DNA of 64,000 nt. It comes from Pontederia crassipes. Its lineage: Eukaryota > Streptophyta > Magnoliopsida > Commelinales > Pontederiaceae. The stretch is taken from the NCBI GenBank assembly GCA_030549335.1, contig CM060194.1:39821171-39885170 (forward strand). Reading direction: 5' to 3'. The notes under the pieces are model-generated. The model saw only the letters and a program-made list of their open reading frames with translations. It did not search any database and was not told where the DNA came from. Positions 12,701 to 22,668 of this stretch are shown one piece after another; within the stretch, counting starts at the first letter, position 1; every line of letters starts with the position of its first letter. The position numbers and the translations under genes were made by a program.

Positions 12701-14022
12701 CAAGAGTGATAATTCTTTGTTCAAGTTAACTATTCTCTTACTTTGATATAATTTCATAGTTTTTTTATAATGTGTATGACCATAATTGTGGAGCTTCTAT
12801 ACTTGATTTTTAGTCGTTATCAACATGTAAAGAAAAGTTTGGGCGTATGAAACTTTTCTCATCATCTGAACCTTCTAACCGTTAATAGTCGTTGTTGCTA
12901 TCATAAAAATTTTGGTCGTCCGAAAGTTTTGAGAAGATATCTGAACTTGCATTTTTCTAAAATTGCTCTCAGATTTTTTTTAATCCAGATATATGATCCT
13001 GATTTTTCTTCAATACGCTCTCGATGAGACATTTTGGATATTCTAACATGTATTTCACCATATTCGTTCTTGGGTTGTTGGTCCGAACATCCAAAACTTG
13101 GAGTCCAAATGTTTAGACTTTCTAAAATATGAAGGGTTGATCTTTTTAGCTTTTATGTCACATGACATGTATTATAAACCACTGAAACAAATTTTATTAG
13201 TAGTATTGTATATGATTGAATTTCTTATCATCAAAGTATTGGGAAAAGAATGTTCAATTCAATAAATCTAGCAGATGACAAGAAGGAATGAAAATTGACA
13301 CTTAATAAATGACCCCTTGATTAATTTGTCTCATGAATAAATGCATTTGATATAACATTTATGAGATCGTAGTAGACAAATCGGTGCATATCTACAAGTT
13401 GATCTTTTAAACAAAAAGCACAGATAAAATTTCATTCTAAGAATCAGTATGATCATAACATATAAAAAACATATTGAACATCATGCACATAAATATAATC
13501 ATGACAAAGAAATTTTATAAAGAATATCATGATAAGAACACACGTGTGTCTATGTATTCATAGTTGTGAAATAAATAAAGAAGATACATTCATATGCCCT
13601 GTTTAGTAAAGGGTTAATAAATTTTAGAATAATCTTCATTTATTCTCATAATGTTCTTATAATTATGTTCTTATAATGAGAACAAGGATGTTCTAGGGTG
13701 GGGCAAGTACAATTTGTTCTCTACTTTTTTTCTTTGTTCTACAATGATTAATTTGGGACCCATGTGTTTTTAAAATTGATGTTTGGCAAAAAAAAAAAGT
13801 TAGAATAAGGTCTTTTTCTTGAGGATTGTTCTTGTACCAACATGGCCAATATGAATAAAATGGCGCACATTGCATCCATGGTAAACAAAGGGAGTCGTAC
13901 ATCACTATCCAAAAATAACGGAACATAGATTCATGCAACACATGGAATGCATCATTAAAAATAAATAAAATGCATCAAATATTTTCATAATCTTCTACCG
14001 TTACAAGCATCATCAGATAGAT

Positions 14023-14055
<33 letters not shown>

Positions 14056-14847
14056 ATAATACAACAAAAGATCCTAACATAATGATCCAAATACATTTAC
14101 CAAGAAATTTAATTTGATACATGTTAATAAATCCATACAGTACTTTTTATAAAGAATTTTCTCACATGCATGTCTGAAGAAACTTTCTTTTTGGGGCCAA
14201 TTCAAGATGTAAATTAAAAATAAAAAGGAACACCTATCATTCATGTTTATTGTCTAATAAACATCCTCAACGTCTAAATTATTGTTTTGGGTCCAAAAAA
14301 ACATAATTTAAAGCCACAAATGATATCATGTTTAATGTTTATCTTCTAGTACCTCATGCCATGTCTGAGTTAATTGTTTTGAGATCTAATTCGAGGCATA
14401 ATTGAATTTAAGGAAGAAAATGGAATCCACCTTCTTTTCATAACCTAAGTCTCGGATATCATATATATGGTACCGGAGTTTTAGTTAAACAAATTTGAGG
14501 CAACATTTCTTCTCTCCAAGGAAGAGGACAATATAATTGGTATATGATCTTGAATTTCTCTTAATTAAGAGGATCCTCAACATCTACATCTGATAATTTC
14601 TCTTAAGAGGATCCTCTACCAAAGTTGCTTGAGAAGAATTCACTGGGTGGTTTGTTTCTCGGAATACATGCTTAAATGGGTTGAGTATTCAATGAGCTAT
14701 TAAACAGATAATTATCAGATATGTCAAAGAAATGATAAAGAATAAAAATAAAAAAAATAGATAGATAGATAGATCAGAAATGTTCCCTGCAGATCATGTA
14801 GGAATGCATATTACTTACAGTGAAAGCTTCAGTATTCTAAACTGGGA
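12701..14847. other. Intergenic stretch with microsatellites
   Basis: No gene. Simple repeats: (GATA)/(GA)n at about 14017-14055 and (ATAG)n at about 14756-14773. At 13590-13720 there is an inverted-looking segment (ttctcataatgttc ... cttataatgagaa). The rest is unassigned AT-rich sequence. Confidence 0.6.
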
Positions 14848-14853
14848 TTTATT
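14848..14853 (-). terminator. Candidate poly(A) signal of chalcone isomerase
   Basis: AATAAA on the minus strand, about 130 bases past the CHI stop codon, a usual 3'-UTR distance in plants. The cleavage site cannot be placed. Confidence 0.45.
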
Positions 14854-14982
14854 CATAGATGCTACTTGCATTGCCATGTCAAACAGAGAATACAGCAAAC
14901 AAACACAAAAGGGTCACAAACATTTCTCTCTCCACAGTGATCGAGATAAAAACTGATGCTCATGATCTGAACACTGAACTGA

Positions 14983-16212
14983 TCATTTGTTCAAAAGCTC
15001 TGCTATCCTCACGGCCAGGCTAATCTTTGCTGCAGGCGAGACTCCCTTTTTGCCGATGATGGATTCCAAAACTGCCTCGGCAACGGCGCTGTTCTCTACG
15101 ACCGCATTGTTCGCCTTCGGAACGGAGCCATCCGTCGAGAAGGCAATCTGAAAAGCACACCCAACAGACATGAACAAGTCATATTTCAGAAAAAAAAAAT
15201 GGAAAATTAAGACTGCAATCTAAGAACACAATCTGAAGGATATATTTCAGAAGGCAATTGCTCAGAACATGCACTGGAACAAGTGTAAGTGATCAAGGGG
15301 GCTCTCACGTTCAGGGTGCCGACGGACAAGTGCGTGAAGAAGACTGATGCGCCCTTACTGAATGATACGTCCTTGAAGGCCGCCAAAAACTGGTCAGCTG
15401 CTCTTTGTTTTGCGTCGTCGTAGGTGCCGGCCGCCTTCCATTCGTTAATCATGTTCTCCGCCACCTTCGCCGAGTATTCCGACCCTGTCAGGGGCAGGAT
15501 GAAGGAGACTCTCGTGAACTTATCAAAGTCGCCTGAAGCATGGATGAATAGCTCATGTTAATACATGTACTCGCGTTCTACAGTTCATGCATAATTTCTG
15601 AATTCTCATCTCAAGATTCGCTATCAATGATGGACGTGCGTGCATCCATAAGATGGCATTATAAGACCTGTTTTGTTAAGAAGATTATCTGCACCACCTT
15701 TGCTTTTATTATATATATGCAAATCAGGATATATTCAAGAACAAATTAGTTCCACAAGAGCAGTTTAAAGGTCTAAGAACACTGAAACATAGCACTAATT
15801 AAGAAGCTGATCACCAGTGAAGATATCACGGAAGAAGTCGTCGGAAAGGGCGAGCTCTCCGGCGGACTTCCCCTTCCACTTTCCGGCGATAAGTGGCAAC
15901 GCTCGGCCTTCCAGGTAGACGCCGATGGCAGTGAAGACTACGAACTTTCCATTGATTAGCAACCCCCTCTCCCCTGCCATGTTTTATATACAACAAAAGA
16001 TTACAAATTATAAGAAAGATCAACGCAACAAAAGAATGGTAAAAAAAGAGAAGATATCACACAATGAAGAAGGTGTATGGTTGTCATGATCACCTACCTG
16101 CGCCACCTAAGAACAAGGACTTGACGGAGGAGTCCGGCGGCTTCACTGACGGCGGGAACTCGACGCCTTCGATCACTAGTTTGCTCACCTTAGGGGTGCT
16201 ATCATCCGCCAT
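14983..16212 (-). CDS. CHI: Chalcone--flavanone isomerase
   Basis: Chalcone isomerase closes naringenin chalcone to (2S)-naringenin, the second committed step of flavonoid synthesis, normally in the cytosol. Core exons: 16212-16098, 15973-15815, 15532-15309 and 15147-14983. All have GT-AG borders and fitting phases, giving 220 residues, the normal length; four exons is the usual CHI structure. The alfalfa active-site residues Arg36, Thr48, Tyr106 and Asn113 are all present at +5: Arg41 (ERGL), Thr53 ([11 protein letters not shown]), Tyr111 and Asn118 (EYSAKVAEN). The pair after LE is Ser195-Ile196, the type I (non-legume) state, against Thr-Met in type II legume enzymes, so the substrate should be naringenin chalcone rather than isoliquiritigenin. 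The C-terminal segment is [16 protein letters not shown]. The ATG at 16212 ([16 protein letters not shown]) is the usual family start. An upstream in-frame exon is listed separately. No damage is seen. Confidence 0.96.
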
Positions 16213-16405
16213 TGCTAAATGTAACTCAGGAGTAAGTTTCTACATTTATATAGCATAGTTTTGTACTGTAATATATATAGTGCAGATGTAGTGTACAGAT
16301 GCCAATTGTACACCCGGTGCCCCCATTGAAACCATATCAACTCTTGGCATTAGGAACAGAACAAAACTAAACAGAGCAGGGAAAAAAAACAACCGAGTTA
16401 ATTAC
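16213..16405 (-). promoter_or_regulatory. Proximal CHI upstream region (promoter P2, or 5' intron)
   Basis: If transcription starts here, minus-strand TATATATA at about 16279-16271 would place the start near 16245, just ahead of the CHI ATG. Alternatively the interval 16405-16215 is an intron: it begins GTAATT, ends CATTTAG, is 191 bases long and AT-rich. Both readings are compatible with the sequence and may both be used, giving alternative promoters. Confidence 0.4.
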
Positions 16406-16511
16406 CTGCAGCAAATTGGCCATGAACTTGAAGAAGGGTGCCAATAAATATATTACAGAGTAGTAACAGAATTGGCATCTTAGATGAGCCCAAACGTCCC
16501 ATTGGCGACAT
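16406..16511 (-). CDS. Possible alternative first exon of CHI encoding a signal-peptide-like leader
   Basis: From ATG at 16511 an open frame runs 35 codons plus one base to a GCAG|GTAATT donor. Joined to the acceptor TTTAG|CA at 16215/16214 it completes a GCA codon and enters the CHI ATG exactly in frame. The predicted leader starts MSPMGRLGSSKMPILLLL and goes on CNIFIGTLLQVHGQFAA: a basic N-region, a hydrophobic core and a small-residue AxA-type end, like a secretory signal. The extended protein would have 256 residues. A clear TATAAAA box lies at 16598-16592, about 85 bases upstream. The frame match and TATA box are seen; that the exon is used, or sends the enzyme to the ER, is inference. 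A chance ORF in the leader of a longer CHI transcript is the alternative. Confidence 0.5.
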
Positions 16512-16591
16512 TAGGAGTGTATGATTCCAATACAAAGAGCTTCGCTGGAGAGTCACAAAGAAGCAAGAAATCACAGATGCATGGAGACTTG

Positions 16592-16598
16592 TTTTATA
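16592..16598 (-). promoter_or_regulatory. TATA box of the distal CHI promoter (P1)
   Basis: Canonical TATAAAA on the minus strand. The expected start near 16565 would give a leader of about 55 bases before the ATG at 16511. Confidence 0.55.
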
Positions 16599-17325
16599 CT
16601 GAAACGGAGAAATTTAAATGGTAAATATATTAGACTATTAGTGCCATGAGCTGCCCATCTTAATTAATTAAACAAATTAAAAAAAGTAATCGAAACGACA
16701 TTGATATTTGCTAGAACATGCCACCAAAGAATTCCTAATTGGAGCCAAAATTAATGGTGCAAATATTCGCAATTAACACCATTGTGTCTACGGGTTAATT
16801 AAGAGAAAGGAAACGACGCATCCTAAAAAAATGAGAAACCATAACTACAGTCGATGTCATTGCACCCTTCAAGGGGCTATTTGCATGTTAGGAAGTTCCA
16901 AGTCGTATCAAGAACATATAAAATGTTCTAATTTCATCATGAGTGATAAAAATGAGGTTTAGGAAGATAAGAACAAGCCAATTTGCCGCCAAAAAATCTT
17001 TTACTTTGTAGTCTTTCTTAATAGATATTACAACATGTATAATAAATATTATTTTTTTCTATAGTCAGAAGCCAAGTCGATTGTCTAACTCGTGCGGTAT
17101 TAACATAAAATATTAATTAGAAAAGAAAATGGTGAAAGAAACACACCCAGGAGTTCATTCGATTTCTGCACAGATCTCTGTAGACTTTCTTCACAAGGCT
17201 CAAAATTTTTTTCACAAAATTAATATTTTACTTTCCTATTTTTCTTCACATAGATTTAAATTTGTATCTCTCGTTTAAGATTGTCAAGTTCTGATCATAA
17301 GATTGTATGGATCCTAAAATGCAAT
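16599..17325. other. Intergenic, no gene
   Basis: AT-rich upstream region of CHI. No ORF or RNA feature recognised. It will hold any distal regulatory sites; I could not confidently assign MYB or bHLH boxes. Confidence 0.5.
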
Positions 17326-19615
17326 TCCAATACAACAACTACAACAACAACAACAAAGCATTATCCCACTAGATGGGGTCGGCTACATAGATCATACGAC
17401 GTCATTCCGCTTTATTAATAATCAAACCTTTCGGTATATTATTCACCAATAGATCTTGATATATTAGTTCACCAAGTGTCCGCCTTGGTCTCCCTCTCCC
17501 TCTTTTAATCGGACTCCAGATTATTTGATCTACTCTTCTTATTGGCGCATCTAATAGTCTTCTCTGAACATGACTAAACCATCTCAAATGATTCTCTACC
17601 ATTTTCTCACTAATAAGAGCCACTCCGACTCGTTCACGTATATGGTCATTCATAATCTTATCTAATCTTGTATGACCACACATCCATCTCAACATCCTCA
17701 TTTCGGCTATCCCCACTTTACGTTCATGTTGTCCCTTCATAGTCAACATTCACTACCATATAACACTGCCGGTCTTATAACAGTACGATAGAATTTTTCT
17801 TTAACTTTATTGGGTACTTTTCTATCACAAAGAACTCCAGTGGCTTTCCTCCATTTACACCAACCAGCTTGAATTCTATGATTAACATTGTCATCAATCT
17901 CCCCATCTTGTCTTACAATTGATCCTAAATATTTAAACTTTGTCACTTGAGGAATTATATCCTCCCCTAACCTAACTTCCAAATCGTCTCTAAGTTATTT
18001 ATTTATGAAATTACTATGCATATATTCTGTTTTATTCCTACTTAAACGAAAATCCTTTGACTTCAATGTATTTTTCCATATTTCCAATTTTGTATTAATA
18101 TCTTCTCTTGAATCCGCTAAAAGTACTATATCATCCGTAAATAGCATGCACTTAGGTACATCCTCTATGATACTCTCGGTTATAGCATCGATAACTAAGT
18201 TAAATAGATACGTGTTTAAAGCTGATTCTTAATGTAGGCCAATTCCTATAGGAAATTCATTTGTCTCACTTCCGGGTGTCTTAACCCTAGTCAATGACTC
18301 ATCGTACATATCTTGTATTACCTTAATGTAGGCAACACTCACCCTCTTCTTTTGTAAGGCTTTCCAAAGTACATCCCTTGGTACCCGATCATACGCCTTC
18401 TCTAAGTCAATGAAAGCCTAAGTCTCTTCTCCTACTTCGATACTTCTCCATCATCCCCCTTAGTAAATAAATCGTCTTTGTAGTGGATCTTCCTGGCATG
18501 GACTCAAATTGTCTTTCAGAAATACTAGTCTCCATTCTCAATCTATGCTCAATCACTTTTTTCCATAATTTCATTGTGTGACTCATAAGTTTAATCCCTC
18601 TATAATTTGCACAATTCTGAATATCCCCTTTATTTTTGTAAATATGAACTAATGTACTTAATCTCCAATCATCAGGCATCTTTTTCAACCGTAAAATCTC
18701 ATTAAATAATTTACATAATCACAACACACCTTTTTTTCTCCTAAACATTTTCAAACTTCAATCGGTATACCATCCGGTCCAACGACTTTACCATTCTTCA
18801 TTTTCTTAAGAGCTTCGCTAACCTCCGAGACTCTAATTCTATGATAAAATGACATATTAAGCTCACATTCGTTAACTGTCAAGTCCTCCAAATCATAACG
18901 GGAACCTTCACATCCATCATTAAATAACTTATAGAAATACTCTTCTCATCTGTTCTTAATATCTCCTTCAGTAACTAAAACATTGCCAACTTCATTTTTT
19001 ATGCATCTTACTTGATCCAAATCTTTCGACTCCTTCTCTTTATTCCTTGCAATCTTGTAAATTTTTTGTTCACTAGCATTTGTCCCTAACTCCTTATAAA
19101 ACCCCTCATATGCTTTAGCACGAGCATCACTAACTGCCTTCTTAGCCTCCCTTTTCGTCAAACGATATTTTTTCCAATTGTCAGAACTATTGTCCAAATG
19201 TATCGTCTTGAAACAATTCTTCTTATTACGCACCTTTTCTTGGACCTCCTCATTCCACCACCAAGTCTCCTTATCTCGTGGTCCAAAACCTTTTGATTCT
19301 CCTAAAATGCTTTAACAACCATTTCAACCTTTTTTGTCATATTCGCCCACATGATACTAACATCTCCTTCTAACTCCCACACACTTTCCCCTAATAACTT
19401 ACTTTTAAAAGTCTCTCGCTTCTTCCCCTTTAACTGCCACCACTTGATCTTTCGATCAAAAATTGTTCGAGATTTTAGTTTTATACATTTCATTTGCATA
19501 TCAAGAACTAACAATCTATGTTGTGTAGTCACCCCATGCTCAGAAATTACTTTACAATTATTACAACGTCTTTTATCAGTATTTCTAAAATACAGTTCTA
19601 ATATTTGTCTATAAT
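17326..19615 (-). mobile_element. RTE-clade LINE, 5'-truncated and decayed
   Basis: Non-LTR retrotransposon read on the minus strand. From its 5' side: the end of the endonuclease domain (TTQHRLLVLDMQ, about 19590-19490), a linker, reverse transcriptase blocks (DDWRLSTLVHIYKNKGDIQ, NYRGIKLMSHTMKLW, AFIDLEKAYDRVP, MLFTDDIVLLAD), then the conserved tail (KFKYLGSIV, MRMLRWMCGHTRLDK, RGRGRPRRTL). Several stops and frameshifts break it. The polymerase motif is FTDD, not the usual FADD. Most of the endonuclease is absent, so it stopped short during insertion. The 3' end is a (TTG)n-type tail at 17326-17356 (plus-strand ACAACAACAACAACAAAGC), typical of RTE elements in place of poly(A). No target duplication could be fixed. 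Confidence 0.9.
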
Positions 19616-19845
19616 TCTTCTGTTCTTTTTATTTTCACGTAGTGTAATATGAAATTTGGAAAACAAAAATTAAGAAAAAGGTGGTTGTGATTAAACTTTA
19701 AATTCTATTTTTTTTATAAAAACTAATATGAAATGTATATTGAATGTTGATTTTATGGTAGTGATCTATGTTAATCATACTATTATCTATTTTCTAGTTG
19801 ATTCAACTTAATAAAATATATATTTACAATTTTATGCCTTTAATA

Positions 19846-19886
<41 letters not shown>

Positions 19887-21367
19887 ATGTTATGATCCTT
19901 AATCCGATGGTAAAATTTTCCATCTTACGAATTCCACTTAATCTTAAGAACCTTCATATCTTGATAATCTTGCTCTCAACATAAACGTTATTCACATACT
20001 TGCCCCATACCATTACCACCAACATATCCAGATGAACTCTAATTAAAGTTTTAAAGGTTTAAAAAATCATTTAATTATTATTATCAACTAATTACTAAAA
20101 GATTACTTTAAATAAAAATTCCTTTCACCAGGCTCAATGTTTTATTAATTATGACACTTAATTCAATTCTAGACATGTACAAGTTCTTTGTTAAGAGCTA
20201 ATCTCACCTATTTTTTACTACCTGCAGGGACTCTAAGTGCAGATTTTTTAATTAGAGCATGTAAAGATGTTAGACCTATGACCATGATAATACATAATAT
20301 GCATTAAATTATCATAAAATTATGAAATATATATATGTCATCTTTATATGACATAACAACATACATATCATATAAAAATCAAGTATTCGTGACATTATCA
20401 TTTAGTACATCATAAACATACATAGTATTCAATTTGTCATTTCACTTCTTTTATTGTTAGGTAACATTTTGGGAGTTACTTTATAACTCCTTTAATTTTA
20501 TTATTAGTTGACATCTTTGATTATTTTTTTTATTTAATCATTTACTTAACATCTCGTCAGAGTTGTTTTATAATCCTTTGAATTTTTTTCTTTATCATGT
20601 AATACATTGAAATGCTATTCTTTATTTTTCTTTTATCTTCATTGCATGATATCATTATCTTTAATAGTAACTTAGATTAAAAATCATGTTCACATCGTCA
20701 CATTAACTAATTAATTCACATGAGCTGCTACGCTTCATTTCCTACTAATGGGCACCTTCTGGAATATACACACCATGATGGTGAGAGATTTTATAAAAAA
20801 AATCATTGATGTAAACACATATAATTTCTAATAAAGGATTTGGTAATTGGAAACATACACACAAGGCGTAGGACTTTTCTTCGCTTGACATTATGCTTTC
20901 AAAGCACATACCAAATGTATGATTTTATCTCCCAACTTCACTTTGATGAGTGAGTATGACATATTCTTTAACTTTTGACACATAATGTATAATCAATACA
21001 TTAAACAATATTCATTTCTTAACTTAATAAAAATATAGAACAAAAATTTGATGCCCAAGAGATCATCAGTACTTCATTCATGGTTTCATAAATAATAAAC
21101 ATCACTTAGCATAATTATCAAATAACATTAATAAAAGTAACTATTTCATTTTCATAAGCTTTCATTCACATAATAACCATAAGGTTGATCAAAATAACAT
21201 CATATCATAGCACAAGGCAACAATAAATATTTAATGGGGACAATAATGAATTTCATAATTAATGACAAATTTGTCAAGGCCACAAGTTCATATTTTTCAG
21301 ATATCATGACTTTTTGGCCATGATCCGAAGTACAATGTTTTGTTTCTTCTCTTTGATTACCACACAT
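19616..21367. other. AT-rich intergenic stretch
   Basis: No gene. (TA)n microsatellite at about 19852-19883. The remainder is AT-rich sequence of no recognised family. Confidence 0.55.
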
Positions 21368-21377
21368 AATTTTACTA

Positions 21378-22668
21378 GAGTAAATTTTAACAATGATCAT
21401 TCGACATATGAGGTATTCCCACTAGAGTCACCCAACTTCACTTTGTAACACAATAGTCATCAAACTTCAAAAACATTTGAGTTGAAGTCATCACGGTTGA
21501 CTATCGCCCATTTACCAATGGATCGTTGTTGTGGCATTGACATGGATATCAACTTGGCACCACATAAGTATTTTTTCTTTCCTCCACATCAAATTTTAAA
21601 AAGATAAAACATTCACATCATCATTTTTCTTTTTCCTTCACTCAAACTTAGTTTTGTATCTGTATGATCATTCAAATTTTCAAAATTTTTAAACATGGTC
21701 ATTCAACTTTTCAAACTTTCAGTCATGATAATCTTTTCTGTAAAAATCTTAAAATAATAAAATGTGTAATAAAATAAATAAATAAAGGAATATTGCCTCT
21801 AAAGGGGCTATCTAAATATGGACTTTTGAGTTGTGTTATGCCATGGTCCAACACCCCGTTGCATAGTCCGACACGCTCTAGCTTGAGCCCAACCTAGCGG
21901 TCGTTCCTGTGTTGGACTAATGTCTATCTTTAAAGTTATCATTCATCTTCCCTCTCTAATGTTATCAAGAGATCACAACCACTTGGTGAGATTGCTGCCT
22001 CTTTTTAATATTTATTTCTTTATCATTTTATTTTTTAAATAGAAAGAGAGAAAATACTGATGTGATAATATTTATATTAAAAATAATTAAATGATTACAA
22101 AAGTTGAATGTTTCTTGAACACTTTTTTATTTTTATTTATTTATTTATTTATTTTGTAATTATTTTATAATTTTTAAAATTTTTAATGATGATTGTGACT
22201 AAAACTTTTGAGAAGTTAAAGAAGGGGTCGCAACCCATAAAAGAGCTATCATCTTTCATTAATAATTAAAATTTTTTATATTATTATTGTATTCTGTCTT
22301 ATTTTTATTATATTAAGTTTTTTTAATAATGATCGTGACTGAAATTTCTTAAAAGTTGAATGATCATGTTTGAAAATTTTGAAAAGTTGGGCGACGATAC
22401 AAATACAAAATTAAGTTTAAGTGGAGGAGAGAGAAAAATATTGATGTGATATTTTTAAAATTTAAAATTTGACATGGAGAAGAGAAAAAAATACTAACAT
22501 GATACAACATGGGAATCCACATCAATAATCTATTGATAAATGGGCAATAGTAAGTCACAAGTGACAAACATGTTTCTAAAATTTGATATTCATGATGTTA
22601 CGAAATAAAATTACGTGACCATATTGAGAATATCCCATAAGTTGAATGGTTATTGTTAAAATTTACTC
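21378..22668. mobile_element. Mutator-like element with long terminal inverted repeats (MULE-1)
   Basis: GAGTAAATTTTAACAATGA at 21378 is mirrored by the inverted TGTTAAAATTTACTC ending at 22668. The inverted arms continue, diverged, for more than 300 bases; for example the 21635-21720 block (cactcaaacttagttttgta) returns inverted at 22330-22425. The flanks AATTTTACTA (21368-21377) and AATTCCACTA (22669-22678) agree at 8 of 10 positions, consistent with an aged 9-10 bp target duplication of Mutator type. There is no transposase ORF, so it is non-autonomous. The family assignment rests on arm length and duplication size. Confidence 0.7.
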
